Shown piece by piece: positions 18,427 through 28,277 of a stretch of 64,000 nt of DNA (positions are counted from its first letter, which is position 1; each line of letters starts with the position of its first letter). The notes beneath the pieces were generated by a model. That model worked only from the letters and a program-made list of their open reading frames with translations. It was not told the origin of the DNA and did not search any database. The DNA is from Neobacillus sp. PS3-40 (GTDB lineage: Bacteria; Bacillota; Bacilli; Bacillales; Cytobacillaceae): positions 4,344,001 through 4,408,000 of the forward strand of contig NZ_CP133266.1 in assembly GCF_030915485.1 (NCBI RefSeq), given 5' to 3'. The translations under genes were made by a program, and so were the position numbers.

Positions 18427-20604
18427 ATGACAAACTATGTAAACGTAGGCAATCTGCAAGTCGCACATGAGCTCTATGAGTTCATAAATTCAGAAGCAAT
18501 TCCCGGAAGCAAAGTGGATCAGAAACAATTTTGGGCTGGATTGGAAGTATTGGTTAAAGATTTGACTCCTAAAAATAAAGAATTGCTTACAAAACGAGAT
18601 GAGATTCAAGACAAAATCAATTCATGGCATTTTGAAAATAAAGATTTCGAGTTTGCTAAATATAAAGCGTTCTTAGAAGACATTGGCTATCTTGAACCGG
18701 AAGCAGATGACTTCGAAATAACTACAGTTGGGGCAGATGATGAAGTTGCGATTCAGGCTGGTCCCCAATTAGTTGTTCCTGTTAATAATGGTCGTTACGC
18801 TATAAATGCTGCCAACGCACGCTGGGGAAGTCTATACGATGCTCTTTACGGGACAGATGCGATCAGTGAAGAAGACGGAGCACATATTGAAGGTTCCTAT
18901 AATCCAATCCGCGGTGAGAAGGTTATTTCTTTTGCAAAAGAATTTCTAGATCAAACTATTCCATTAAAGGAAGGCTCACATAAAGATGTTGTTCAATACA
19001 GCATTGCAGATGGGAAACTAGCTGTAACACTTACAAATGGAAATCAGGTTGGGTTAGTGAATGAAGAAAAATTTGCTGGTTATCAAGGTGATTTTAAAAA
19101 ACCATACGCTATCCTTCTAAAAAATAACGGGCTACACTTTGAAATCCAGATTGACCAAAGCCATCCAATTGGAAAAACAGATAATGCTGGTATGAAGGAT
19201 ATCCTTATGGAGGCAGCCCTTTCAACGATTATGGATTGCGAAGACTCTGTAGCAGCAGTTGATGCTGAAGATAAAGTTCTAGTCTATCGAAACTGGCTTG
19301 GTTTGATGAAAGGGGATTTGTCGGCAACTTTCGTAAAAGCCAATAAGACAATGACCCGTACATTGAATCCAGATCGTTGCTATGTTTCACCAGTTGGGGA
19401 GGAATTTGTACTTCGTGGGCGGTCCTTAATGTTTTCACGCAACGTGGGGCATTTAATGACAATCAATGCCATATTAGATCAGAATGGAGAGGAGATTCAG
19501 GAAGGGATACTTGATACAGTAGTTACAAGTTTACTTGCAAAGCATTCTCTTTTGGGAAATGGTCCATATCAAAATTCATCCAAAAACTCTATATATATCG
19601 TAAAACCGAAAATGCATGGTTCAGCAGAAGTGGCTTTTGCAAACCAACTGTTTGATCGTGTAGAAGATCTGCTAGGATTGGAACGAAATACACTAAAAAT
19701 GGGGGTTATGGATGAAGAACGGCGTACATCATTAAACTTAAAAGCGTGCATCCGTGAAGTATCAAGCCGGGTTGTCTTTATTAATACTGGATTCCTTGAT
19801 CGAACGGGTGATGAAATGCATACTTCAATGGGATCAGGACCGATGATTCGTAAAAATGAAATGAAATCATCTGCATGGCTCCAAGGCTATGAAAAGTCAA
19901 ATGTGAATAATGGTCTTGAAACAGGCTTCCAAGGTCGTGCCCAAATTGGAAAAGGGATGTGGGCGATGCCTGACCTGATGGAGGATATGCTAAAGCAAAA
20001 GATCGGTCACCCAAAGGCTGGTGCAAATACAGCATGGGTTCCATCACCCACAGCCGCAACTCTTCATGCAATGCATTATCACCAAGTTGATGTGACCAGG
20101 GTTCAAAATGATCTTTTAAATGATATCAAAGATTTACGAAATGAAATTTTACAAATTCCAGTTGCTAAAAGTCCGCAATGGGGCTGCGAAGAGATTCAAG
20201 AAGAACTTGATAATAATGCACAAGGAATTCTTGGCTATGTGGTTCGCTGGGTTGAGCAAGGAATTGGCTGTTCGAAGGTACCTGACATCAACAATATAGC
20301 TCTGATGGAAGATCGCGCCACATTAAGGATTTCTAGCCAACATATGGCGAACTGGCTTCACCATGAGATTTGCACAAAAGAACAAGTATTGGAAACACTG
20401 CAGCGCATGGCAAAAGTGGTTGATGCCCAAAATGCCGGAGACCCTGCATATCGGGCTATGTCTATAGACTTCGATAACTCTATTGCATTCAAAGCAGCAT
20501 GTGACCTTGTATTCCAAGGCTATGACCAACCGAACGGCTATACAGAACCAATTTTACATCGTCGTCGTTTAGAAGCAAAAGCAAAATTTGCAGTTAAACA
20601 ATAG
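18427..20604 (+). CDS. glcB: Malate synthase G
   Basis: A 725-residue cytoplasmic enzyme that condenses glyoxylate with acetyl-CoA to malate. The length is that of the G isoform (E. coli GlcB 723), not the about 530-residue A isoform. Diagnostic blocks include [84 protein letters not shown] and [22 protein letters not shown] 18427 follows TAGGAGG. The next gene is an IclR-family regulator, so glyoxylate- or acetate-responsive control is plausible. No isocitrate lyase is nearby, which points to use of glyoxylate from glycolate or purine breakdown (inferred). Confidence 0.97.
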   Translation: MTNYVNVGNLQVAHELYEFINSEAIPGSKVDQKQFWAGLEVLVKDLTPKNKELLTKRDEIQDKINSWHFENKDFEFAKYKAFLEDIGYLEPEADDFEITTVGADDEVAIQAGPQLVVPVNNGRYAINAANARWGSLYDALYGTDAISEEDGAHIEGSYNPIRGEKVISFAKEFLDQTIPLKEGSHKDVVQYSIADGKLAVTLTNGNQVGLVNEEKFAGYQGDFKKPYAILLKNNGLHFEIQIDQSHPIGKTDNAGMKDILMEAALSTIMDCEDSVAAVDAEDKVLVYRNWLGLMKGDLSATFVKANKTMTRTLNPDRCYVSPVGEEFVLRGRSLMFSRNVGHLMTINAILDQNGEEIQEGILDTVVTSLLAKHSLLGNGPYQNSSKNSIYIVKPKMHGSAEVAFANQLFDRVEDLLGLERNTLKMGVMDEERRTSLNLKACIREVSSRVVFINTGFLDRTGDEMHTSMGSGPMIRKNEMKSSAWLQGYEKSNVNNGLETGFQGRAQIGKGMWAMPDLMEDMLKQKIGHPKAGANTAWVPSPTAATLHAMHYHQVDVTRVQNDLLNDIKDLRNEILQIPVAKSPQWGCEEIQEELDNNAQGILGYVVRWVEQGIGCSKVPDINNIALMEDRATLRISSQHMANWLHHEICTKEQVLETLQRMAKVVDAQNAGDPAYRAMSIDFDNSIAFKAACDLVFQGYDQPNGYTEPILHRRRLEAKAKFAVKQ

Positions 20605-20630
20605 CCTATTTGAAAAAGGATAACCCATTT

Positions 20631-20722
20631 AGAGCCTGACCCCTTGATATCATAGTATATAGCTAAAATTTAGTAGACTTTTGCTGTATTTTATTGTTGA
20701 GGGGTCTGGCTCTTTGTTTTTA
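20631..20722 (+). terminator. Long-loop hairpin of the GAGCCTGACCCC repeat type, acting as glcB terminator
   Basis: AGAGCCTGACCCCT (20631-20644) pairs with AGGGGTCTGGCTCT (20700-20713) with one mismatch around a 55-base AT-rich loop, then TTGTTTTTA. Such long-loop GC-rich arms are typical of dispersed repeats in Bacillaceae intergenic regions rather than of simple terminators. Confidence 0.7.
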
Positions 20723-20837
20723 TAGAGATTTTGGAGTTTTAGATACATGTGTAGCAGACCTGAAACAGGCTAATGACTCATCGAACAAGTATGCTATAAT
20801 GATGGAATAGTAAGGAACCAAACAGAGGTGAACAATT

Positions 20838-21611
20838 TTGGAAAGAGAGAATATGGTCAAATCTGTGAGCAGGGCACTCGATATTATTTCGCTTGTTAGC
20901 AAGAAAAAGGGCGGATTGGGTGTTACCGAGATTTCCAAACATATTGATATTAATAAGAGCTCAGTGTATCGAACTCTATCAACACTAGTCCAATATGGTT
21001 ATATTGAGCAGGATGAAGTAACAAGTCGCTATAAGCTTGGTTACAAATTTTTAGAGGTCAGTTCTAAACTTTTAGAATCAATTGATTTGAGATCAGAAGC
21101 AAGGTCATTCCTACTGGAACTTGAAAATGAAACGAATGAAGTTATCCACCTTGTTGTTTTTGACCAAGGGGAAGTTGTCTATATTGAAAAATTAGATGGT
21201 ACTGAAACACTTAGAATGCATTCAAAAGTCGGGAAAAGGGCACCAATGCACTGCACTTCTGTAGGGAAAGCGATTCTGGCTCACCTGCCAACAACTGTGG
21301 TTCTTGATATTTTAGAGCGAAAAGGAATGCCCGTTCATACGGACAAAACGATTACTGATAAAGATATATTCCTTAAGGTACTTGCGGAAGTGAGACAAAA
21401 AGGCTTTGCACTTGACCTAGAGGAAAATGAGTACGGTATCACCTGTATTGCCGCCCCAATCTTTGACCATATTGGCAAGGTCATTGCGGCTGTTAGCATT
21501 TCAGGTCCGACAATGCGTATGAAGGATGAACGGTTAAAACATCTGCAAACACGTATGATTCAAATAGGTAACCAAATTTCAACAAGGCTAGGCTTTATGG
21601 GAAAAATTTAA
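20838..21611 (+). CDS. IclR-family transcriptional regulator
   Basis: 257 residues. An N-terminal winged helix-turn-helix (about 6-66: ALDIISLVSKKKGGLGVTEI and INKSSVYRTLSTLVQYGYI) is followed by the IclR effector-binding domain (about 75-250) with GKRAPMHCTSVGKAILAHL and EENEYGITCIAAPIFD. The TTG start at 20838 has GAGGTG seven bases upstream; an ATG at 20853 is the alternative. It follows glcB in the same orientation but after a terminator-like repeat, so it is probably separately transcribed. IclR proteins often control acetate, glyoxylate or aromatic metabolism, so glcB is the natural candidate target. Confidence 0.93.
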   Translation: MERENMVKSVSRALDIISLVSKKKGGLGVTEISKHIDINKSSVYRTLSTLVQYGYIEQDEVTSRYKLGYKFLEVSSKLLESIDLRSEARSFLLELENETNEVIHLVVFDQGEVVYIEKLDGTETLRMHSKVGKRAPMHCTSVGKAILAHLPTTVVLDILERKGMPVHTDKTITDKDIFLKVLAEVRQKGFALDLEENEYGITCIAAPIFDHIGKVIAAVSISGPTMRMKDERLKHLQTRMIQIGNQISTRLGFMGKI

Positions 21612-21797
21612 TTGTCGGATTTCTTTGAAATCGGGCACTTTTTTCGTTTTAGGGAGATATAAGAAGCATTAACACTTAAATTATCTTTGCAAACAATCTA
21701 TATATCACCTTATAAGAATTTTTATATATTTTTATTGTCCAAAAAAAATATTAATCACTGGAGCAAAAGTTAAAACGGTTCTCAATAATGCTGACGA

Positions 21798-22031
21798 ATC
21801 GTAGACCCTAATAATTTGAAGAATTGTACGCCTGAAGCGAAGCTTCCGTAGTAGATGCTGCCTACTTTTTGGAAGTTAATAAATCAAGTGAAACAAGTTA
21901 TATCAAACTCTATTCATGACATATTCATCATTTGCATTGTTATCGGAGTTATAGCTTTTGTAGCTGGCTTGTTCATGAAAGAGATTCCATTATCCAAAAC
22001 GTCCGTCAAAGAAACAAAATTAGATTCTTGA
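21798..22031 (+). pseudogene. C-terminal remnant of a DHA2-type MFS drug transporter
   Basis: One frame reads VDPNNLKNCTPEAKLP, two stops (21849-21854), then MLPTFWKLINQVKQVISNSI and on to a last transmembrane helix, IFIICIVIGVIAFVAGLFMK, followed by EIPLSKT and TGA at 22029-22031. This is the usual ending of 14-helix MFS multidrug transporters, where a Ser-Ile-His segment precedes the last helix and EIPL follows it. Upstream of 21798 the frame is lost. The rest of 21612-21797 holds nothing recognisable. Confidence 0.75.
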
Positions 22032-22133
22032 TTTAATAGGATTTTTCAAAGGTACCTTGCCTTTCGTGCTAAATGACATGATTAATGCTATAATTAGGGT
22101 TAGATTTGGTTTCTAAAAGGAGTTAACTATCAA

Positions 22134-22325
22134 ATGAAGTTCGTGAAATCACAAATGAAACAATTGATCAAAGACAATAAAGAATTGCAAACGCGTTTAA
22201 AAGGGTTGATGGAAGAACTAGACCTTGAAAAAAACTTTGCACTAAAGGCTCTGTATCATTCAGAAGTTGCTGAGGGCGGCAAATATCAGTTAGCATACCA
22301 AGCACTTGACTTGCCCAAAGGGTAG
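22134..22325 (+). CDS. Small Lys/Glu-rich helical protein
   Basis: A 63-residue hypothetical protein. ATG follows AAAAGGAG with good spacing and there is a TATAAT-like element about 40 bases upstream, so it is probably expressed. Residues 5-35 form an amphipathic, coiled-coil-like helix (LIKDNKELQTRLKGLMEEL). The stop codon is embedded in a G.U-rich terminator hairpin. No family recognised. Confidence 0.65.
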   Translation: MKFVKSQMKQLIKDNKELQTRLKGLMEELDLEKNFALKALYHSEVAEGGKYQLAYQALDLPKG

Positions 22326-22338
22326 GTCATTTTTTTTT
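22308..22338 (+). terminator. Terminator overlapping the stop codon of the small helical protein
   Basis: GACTTGCCC (22308-22316) pairs with GGGTAGGTC (22320-22328) using two G.U pairs, followed by A and nine Ts. Confidence 0.85.
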
Positions 22339-22487
22339 GTTGTGTTTTAAATGTTGTCATGGTGGACTCGTCAAAAATGACCTGTTACTCAGAAACTGAA
22401 GCTTTTACGAAACAGCTTTTAATAGATACTTGCTTGGATATTCTGAAATGGAATGGAGAATAGTAAAGGTAAAAAGGAGGTCTTGTA

Positions 22488-22718
22488 ATGAGTTTGGATT
22501 TGAATAGCACAGAAAATGGAGAAGAAAAGGATAAACTAAATGAAGTTCTTGAACATTCAATCGAAATGGAAGAAGACTTAATGAGGAATTATCTTATAAC
22601 TGCTGAGCGGGTTCATGATGATAATGAACTGAAGGAACGTCTTGAAAACTTTGCCGAAGGTAATGCGAAAAGGACAAAACAACTTATTGATGAACTGAAA
22701 GAAAGTAAACCGAAATAG
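22488..22718 (+). CDS. Small acidic helical protein
   Basis: 76 residues, strongly charged and predicted all-helical (EEKDKLNEVLEHSIEMEEDL, ELKERLENFAEGN), with a ferritin-like Glu/His pattern (LEHSIEMEEDLM) that I do not trust as a metal site. ATG follows AAAAGGAGG at ideal spacing. It is monocistronic with its own terminator at 22722-22760. No family recognised. Confidence 0.75.
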   Translation: MSLDLNSTENGEEKDKLNEVLEHSIEMEEDLMRNYLITAERVHDDNELKERLENFAEGNAKRTKQLIDELKESKPK

Positions 22719-22721
22719 AAG

Positions 22722-22760
22722 AAAGCTGTGCGGATACATGGGATCCCACAGCTTTTTGTT
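22722..22760 (+). terminator. Terminator after the acidic helical protein
   Basis: AAAGCTGTG (22722-22730) pairs with CACAGCTTT (22747-22755), followed by TTGTTTTTT. Confidence 0.88.
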
Positions 22761-22812
22761 TTTTATGGAACATAGAGCGTCATAAAGTGGTTGCATTAAC
22801 TATTTTAACTTT

Positions 22813-24027
22813 TTAAATTATATTTACACTGTGAAAGCTTCTGTGTTTCTTTGTAATTACTGCTACCCGAATAGATAAAGCGATAGCAAGTAATGAAAAA
22901 ACAATTATCAAACAAATTACACCAATCCAACCATATGCACTAAAAAAAGCCCCACTTACTGTTCCACCAACACTTGAGCCAGCGTAGTAAAAGAATAAAT
23001 ATAGAGAAGATGCCTGTGCTTTATCATGGGTTGAAAGCTTGCCGATCCAACCACTTGCAATGGAGTGTCCAGCAAAAAAACCAAATGTAAAAATCCCAAG
23101 CCCAATAAATTTTAACCAAAGATTTGTATTCAATGTAATGCATGCCCCGATTAATAAAATTAACAGTGATAATTGCAAAGTCTTACTCCGCCCATGTTGA
23201 TCCGCTAACATACCCATCCAGGTTGAACTAAACGTTCCAACAATGTACACAACAAAAATAAATCCTACAATGGTTTGGCTTAGGGAGTAGGGTGGAGCTA
23301 CTAGTTGAAATCCTATGTAATTATATAAGGCCACAAAGCTTCCGAGTAGTAAAAATCCGATTCCAAATAAATAAAGTAACCCTGGTTCTTTAAATTGACT
23401 AAGTTGCGATTTTACTAATTTTTTAATTTCAAATTTTCGTGGTTTGAAATGGTTTGACTTTGGTAATGTAAACCAAAATAACAAGCTTGCTAATAAGCTT
23501 AGAATACCAATCCCAACAAGGGCAATTTTCCAATCAAAAAGATCTGTTAACACTCCACCAATTATCCGACCACCCATTCCGCCGATTGAATTACCACTAA
23601 TGTATAAACCCATTGCAAGTCCAAGATTCGAAGGCTCAATTTCTTCCCCTAAATATACCATGGCGACCGCCGGTAATCCTGCTAACATTACCCCTTGGAT
23701 GATCCTAAAAATAAGGAGGAAATGAAAGTTTGGACTTAACGCAGTTAAGATCGCTAAAATAGAAGAAGCAACCAAAGATAGTGTCATAACAGATTTACGT
23801 CCAAATACCTCTGATAGTGAACCAACAAATAACATACTAATGGCCAAGGCAATCGTTGTGGAAGACAATGTTAAACTCGAAACAGCAGGCGATATGTGAA
23901 ATTCCTTTGCTATCTCCGGTAACAAGGGTTGAGTACTCCAGAGGATGGCAAAAGTGTTAAAGCCGCCAGCAAACAAGGCTAAATTTGCCATCCGAAAGGT
24001 CTTTGTCCCACGTTTTATAAAACTCAT
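22813..24027 (-). CDS. MFS transporter, YnfM-like
   Basis: A 404-residue 12-helix major facilitator. It resembles E. coli YnfM: LLPEIAKEFHISPAVSSLTL, the MFS loop motif GSLSEVFGRKSVM, EEIEPSNLGLAMGLYISGNS and GGMGGRIIGGVLTDLFDWKI are all very close to that family. Three starts are possible (TTG 24051, ATG 24048, ATG 24027). I chose 24027 because GGGGGAG lies about 11 bases before it and nothing suitable precedes the others. It is convergent with the small gene at 22488. Substrate unknown; drug or sugar/arabinose export has been suggested for relatives. Confidence 0.92.
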   Translation of the reverse strand: MSFIKRGTKTFRMANLALFAGGFNTFAILWSTQPLLPEIAKEFHISPAVSSLTLSSTTIALAISMLFVGSLSEVFGRKSVMTLSLVASSILAILTALSPNFHFLLIFRIIQGVMLAGLPAVAMVYLGEEIEPSNLGLAMGLYISGNSIGGMGGRIIGGVLTDLFDWKIALVGIGILSLLASLLFWFTLPKSNHFKPRKFEIKKLVKSQLSQFKEPGLLYLFGIGFLLLGSFVALYNYIGFQLVAPPYSLSQTIVGFIFVVYIVGTFSSTWMGMLADQHGRSKTLQLSLLILLIGACITLNTNLWLKFIGLGIFTFGFFAGHSIASGWIGKLSTHDKAQASSLYLFFYYAGSSVGGTVSGAFFSAYGWIGVICLIIVFSLLAIALSIRVAVITKKHRSFHSVNII

Positions 24028-24198
24028 GATCGTCTTTTTCTCCCCCATCAAAAAATGGAAATCAACATTTCTTTAATTCTATTTTACTCCAGTTTATGGA
24101 CAACTTCTATTTGCAAATTTCATAAAAAGTGGAAAAAAATATTGCGCACGAATGTAAGTGGTACAACCAGGTCCTCTAGAAAAGCCAAACTGAATCCT

Positions 24199-24240
24199 AA
24201 AAAAAACCGAGTATTTAATCTTTACAGAATTAAAGGCTCG
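24199..24240 (-). terminator. Minus-strand terminator after the endonuclease-like gene
   Basis: On the minus strand CGAG-n-TTTAAT pairs with ATTAAA-n-CTCG (24208-24240), followed by eight Ts (24206-24199). Confidence 0.7.
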
Positions 24241-24261
24241 ATTTCTTATTTTCTTCTTTCA

Positions 24262-25221
24262 TTAATCTTTTAAAATAAACCTTCCAAAAACCCCGGCATG
24301 ATCAGATGGCCATAAACCAGATGATGTTCGATCTTGTTGAGTTCCTCCAACCAAATCTGCTTCAATCGGTTTCCAACCATTTTTATATAAAATAAAGTCA
24401 ATTCTACCCTTTAAATCTGACACAGCATTTAATAGGTCAGCATCTTGACAACAAGTAAACCCAGGTCCATTGCCAACGTTTCTCCACGTATCATCAAATC
24501 CCTCATTGATAAAAATGCTATAGGTTGGTGTATCACTACTAATAGCATTTGAGTTCAAATCCCCAGTTATTATTAGGGGCAGCTCCGTTTTGGCGGGGCC
24601 ACTCAATATCTCTCTTGCTTGCTTAACTTGAATTTCTGGAATAGTTTCTAAGTGGGTGTTAATTACTCTGAAAATTTGTCCATCAGTCCGAATATCGACA
24701 GATGACCAGCCCCGATAGATCACAAAGTTTTGTCCATTAAACTGAACGGTTAGATTTGTTTTGAAGTTTGCCGAATATCTCCTGACAACTTGGAGTCTAT
24801 GGTCTTTGCGAATCAATAGTACATCTCTATCCAACAGCCGAACAACATTTCCATTACTATCAGGGAGCTCGGCTGATGCGTTTCGGTTTTGAACAGCAAT
24901 TTCGTAGTCTAATCCCCTACTATTTAACTCAATCATTAACACCCTTAAAAAATCAAAGGTAACGATTCGAAAATTTGGGATTGCAAGTTGCCAGCTTACT
25001 ACTTCCTGCAAACCGATAAGAGTAGGTTTCTTTAGTGCAATCTCACGGGCAATGACCTTCATTCGGGCATGATAATTGGTCGCAAGAAATTGTCGAAATA
25101 CCTCGGTTACCCGCCGAGGAAATTGTTGTGGCAGAGCAGACATTAATGGCGTTAGGTCTGTACCCATATACAGATTCCACGTTAAAAATGAAAGTCGGAA
25201 TTCATTTTTTATTGACTTCAA
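24262..25221 (-). CDS. Endonuclease/exonuclease/phosphatase-family hydrolase
   Basis: A 319-residue metal-dependent phosphoesterase of the DNase-I-like (EEP) fold. The ordered motifs are present: LTWNLYMG, IGLQEV (metal-binding Glu), INTHLE, TGDLNSN, GRIDFIL and the catalytic WPSDHAGVFGRF at the C-terminus. There is no signal peptide. The start is TTG with GGGGGTGAAG upstream. EEP proteins act on nucleic acids, phosphoinositides or sphingomyelin; nothing here identifies the substrate. It is probably monocistronic and is divergent from the galK remnant. Confidence 0.9.
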   Translation of the reverse strand: MKSIKNEFRLSFLTWNLYMGTDLTPLMSALPQQFPRRVTEVFRQFLATNYHARMKVIAREIALKKPTLIGLQEVVSWQLAIPNFRIVTFDFLRVLMIELNSRGLDYEIAVQNRNASAELPDSNGNVVRLLDRDVLLIRKDHRLQVVRRYSANFKTNLTVQFNGQNFVIYRGWSSVDIRTDGQIFRVINTHLETIPEIQVKQAREILSGPAKTELPLIITGDLNSNAISSDTPTYSIFINEGFDDTWRNVGNGPGFTCCQDADLLNAVSDLKGRIDFILYKNGWKPIEADLVGGTQQDRTSSGLWPSDHAGVFGRFILKD

Positions 25222-25439
25222 TTCTTCACCCCCATACTATTAGCAAATGAAGCATGATGATAAACGGAAACGGCAATATAACCAATGAGAACATTAATAA
25301 CTTAATTTGATAAAGGCGTGGGTGGAAAAAGAGAGAATGTTAACACAATCTACTATTAGGTAAAAGTTTAGTAAAATTATTGAATTGTTTTACTAATTAA
25401 AATAAAATAAAGTTTAAGATAATTGACAGGTGGGAGGAA

Positions 25440-25709
25440 ATGAAAAGGCACGTCACTAGGTTAAATACATTATTCAAAGACCTGTATCAGACATTGCCTG
25501 AAAAAGCATTTTTTGCTCCAGGGAGAATTAATTTAATTGGCGAAGATACTGACTATAATGGTGGACATGTTTTTCCATGCGCAATTACATACGGAAAGCC
25601 CTTGGTACCAACCTTAAGTACTGTAAAGGTTTATACCGAACTCATGAGAGAAACAGCAGTAGATACACTTTTAGAGCGAAATGAAGGCAGAACAGTCTCA
25701 AAAAAATAA
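25440..25709 (+). pseudogene. galK: Galactokinase N-terminal stub
   Basis: Only the first 45-50 residues match galactokinase: [20 protein letters not shown] and [10 protein letters not shown] are the GHMP-kinase N-terminal signature. In the signature GEHTDYN the His is replaced by Asp (GEDTDYN). After ITYG the sequence departs from GalK and the frame ends at residue 89, against about 390 for an intact enzyme. The ribosome site (GTGGGAGG) remains. It lies just upstream of a galactose sensing and uptake module, so it is the relic of a local Leloir-pathway gene. Confidence 0.85.
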
Positions 25710-25812
25710 CATCGAAACGAAGCTAATACTGAGAAATAGTAGTTTTTAGTCATTACAAAGTAGTTGGAATAAAAATTCGTCTAACACTACACTGATAAAT
25801 TGGGGATGTTTT

Positions 25813-26814
25813 ATGAGTAAATTATCTATCATGGCTTATACGTTTGGGGCTCTCCTTTTTCTCGTAAGTTTTTCGATGTCGATATTTTATGGATACAAGG
25901 TAGTTGCCCATGATTTGCCTGTTGAAAAGAAAACTCAAGCAAAGTTCCACTACCATTTTGTTCTTGTGCCAGAGGAGCTCGACAATGAATATTGGAGACT
26001 TGTTGAGAAAGGGGCCAAGGAGGCCGCTAAAGAAAATGGTGTTATGCTAGAATATACTGGACCTAAACAAGCGAATATTGATGACCATTTAAAAACGATA
26101 GAAATGTCGGCTGCTTCTAAAGTGGACGGAATTATCACACAGGGATTAAGTGATGAGCAATTTACTCCACTTATCAATCGAGTTGAAGCTGGTGGAATAC
26201 CCGTTATTACGATCGATACGGATGCTTCAAATAGTAACCGCCGAGCATACATAGGAACGGATAATTATTTATCAGGATATTTAGCTGGAAAAGCATTAAT
26301 AACAGATACAAAGGGACAAGCCAATGTTGCTATTATTACTGGGAGTTTCTATGCGAACCATCAGCAACAACGTGTAAAGGGTTTCAGGGATGCAGTGAAA
26401 GTAGAAAAGGGAATTCATATCGTTGATGTGGAAGAATCCGAAATTAGCAGAGTTCGAGCTGCAGAAAAAACATACCAAATATTGCAGGCACATCCCGAGG
26501 TTAATGCATTTTTTGGGACAAGTGCCCTAGATGATATTGGAATTGCCCAAGTGGTCGAGCAATATAAAAAACAAGATCGCATTTATATTATTGGATTTGA
26601 TACACTGCCGGAAACTCTTGAATATATTCGTAAGGGAACCATCAAGGCAACCGTTGTTCAGGAACCATATGAAATGGGATATGGAGCTGTAAAAATGATG
26701 ATTGATCTGATCAAAGGGAAATCGGTGCCGCCAATTATCCATACAAATACGAGAATAATGAGATTAGAAGATTTACCTCTAGATAAACATGGTGGAGTGG
26801 AGGAGAGCCAATGA
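25813..26814 (+). CDS. Membrane-anchored periplasmic-type sugar-binding sensor protein
   Basis: 333 residues. One N-terminal transmembrane segment (about 8-31) anchors a type-I sugar-binding fold (Peripla_BP_4; RbsB/XylF relatives): [46 protein letters not shown] and [18 protein letters not shown]. It is not a lipoprotein and no permease is coupled to it. It overlaps the next gene (sensor kinase) by 4 bases. The order binding protein, LytS/YesM kinase, YesN regulator is the XylFII-LytS-YesN type of sugar-sensing system known in clostridia. It probably detects extracellular galactose or a related sugar and passes the signal to the kinase. Confidence 0.9.
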   Translation: MSKLSIMAYTFGALLFLVSFSMSIFYGYKVVAHDLPVEKKTQAKFHYHFVLVPEELDNEYWRLVEKGAKEAAKENGVMLEYTGPKQANIDDHLKTIEMSAASKVDGIITQGLSDEQFTPLINRVEAGGIPVITIDTDASNSNRRAYIGTDNYLSGYLAGKALITDTKGQANVAIITGSFYANHQQQRVKGFRDAVKVEKGIHIVDVEESEISRVRAAEKTYQILQAHPEVNAFFGTSALDDIGIAQVVEQYKKQDRIYIIGFDTLPETLEYIRKGTIKATVVQEPYEMGYGAVKMMIDLIKGKSVPPIIHTNTRIMRLEDLPLDKHGGVEESQ

Positions 26815-28277
26815 TGTTGTTTCGAATCAGATCGAAATTACTTCTCTATTTCATCATTCTTGTAGTTTTGTTAACTTCTGTTGGCGCCTTTTTTTATAAC
26901 AGAAGTGAAAAATTAATGAATGAATACGATAATAGCTTTGAACGTTTCCTTTTGTTAAATGATATCTATCAACGTAGTAATCTGAGCACAGAAAAATTGC
27001 ATGCTTATATTATTGATAAGGATGAACGATATTTAAAGGACTTTCAAAAAGAAAAATTACTATTAATTACGGACCAAAAGAGGCTTTATAAAGTAATGAG
27101 CACAAATGAAATAACGCTTATTAATTACAAAAATATGATTGATAGTTTCTTGCAAGAAAGTGATGCAACTGTTGAGGCTTTTCAAAAAAATGATATTAAT
27201 AATTATTCCTATCACTTTAATGAGGTATTGAAAATCACTTCATTCCTGCAAGAAAGTACACTTGCTCTGTTAAATAATAAACTAACTGATTATCAAAAAT
27301 TTTATGATCAAATGGAAATGAAAAATCATTATTATAAACTAATGTCAATTTGCCTTTTTGCGGCTGCATTTTTTCTAAGTACCTTGATAGCCTTATGGAT
27401 TTCGGGTGGGATTACAAAACCGATAAGACTTTTGTCACAAGCTGCAAAGCAAATATCAACAGGGAATTTAGCGGGAGAAGATATTCAGATCACAACAAAA
27501 GACGAATTGAAGCTACTAACCGAAACGTTTAACCAAATGCGCACCAATATACGGCAACTCGTAACCGAAATTCAACAAAAATCAGAATTAGATCAACTTT
27601 TAAAAGATTTAGAGCTAAGAAGCTTGCAGAGTCAAATTAATCCACATTTTTTATTCAATACATTGAATACTGTTTCAAAAATGGCTTATTTGGAAGATGC
27701 CGAGCAAACTTCGAGATTAATAGAAGCAGTTGCCGCGATACTGAGGTACAATTTAAGCGAATTCGATAAAGCATCGACACTTAGAGATGAAGTGAAAATT
27801 GTTCAAGAGTATTTTTATATTCAACAAACACGTTTTGGGGAACGGATACAATTTGTTACCGACATACAGGATGATTGTCTAGATATTGAAATACCAAGTT
27901 TAATTTTACAGCCATTAATTGAAAACGCATTCATCCATGGTGTTGAATCATATGAAGAAAACGGAGTAATCCTTCTCAATATTTATCGGCAAACTGATCG
28001 AATTTGTGTAGAAGTTAGAGATAATGGAGTTGGAATGGATATAAGCACAAAAAATAGATTGTTAGATTTTGTTTTAGGAATTGAAAAGGATGATAGTTCC
28101 GAATCTGAAAAATCCAATACCCATTCAATGGGTATTGGAGTGAAAAATGTGATAAGAAGGCTTCAACTCTTTTACCATAGAAACGATATTGTTGAAATTG
28201 AATCAGATCATATGAAAGGGACAAATTTCAGATTGATGATTCCTGACACTGCAAAAGGGGGGAAACGTGCTTGCTGA
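26811..28277 (+). CDS. Sensor histidine kinase, LytS/YesM family
   Basis: 488 residues. TM1 at about 10-29, a helical extracytoplasmic domain (30-175), TM2 at about 176-198, HAMP (198-250), a short coiled coil, then the His_kinase domain with the phosphoacceptor in [16 protein letters not shown] (H279). The ATPase lobe has [10 protein letters not shown] (N box), DNGVGMD (G1) and [11 protein letters not shown] (G2). ATG 26811 or 26814 follows GGAGGAGAG. Overlaps on both sides indicate a tightly coupled operon. The extracytoplasmic helical domain is the expected docking site for the anchored binding protein encoded before it. Confidence 0.95.
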   Translation: MMLFRIRSKLLLYFIILVVLLTSVGAFFYNRSEKLMNEYDNSFERFLLLNDIYQRSNLSTEKLHAYIIDKDERYLKDFQKEKLLLITDQKRLYKVMSTNEITLINYKNMIDSFLQESDATVEAFQKNDINNYSYHFNEVLKITSFLQESTLALLNNKLTDYQKFYDQMEMKNHYYKLMSICLFAAAFFLSTLIALWISGGITKPIRLLSQAAKQISTGNLAGEDIQITTKDELKLLTETFNQMRTNIRQLVTEIQQKSELDQLLKDLELRSLQSQINPHFLFNTLNTVSKMAYLEDAEQTSRLIEAVAAILRYNLSEFDKASTLRDEVKIVQEYFYIQQTRFGERIQFVTDIQDDCLDIEIPSLILQPLIENAFIHGVESYEENGVILLNIYRQTDRICVEVRDNGVGMDISTKNRLLDFVLGIEKDDSSESEKSNTHSMGIGVKNVIRRLQLFYHRNDIVEIESDHMKGTNFRLMIPDTAKGGKRAC

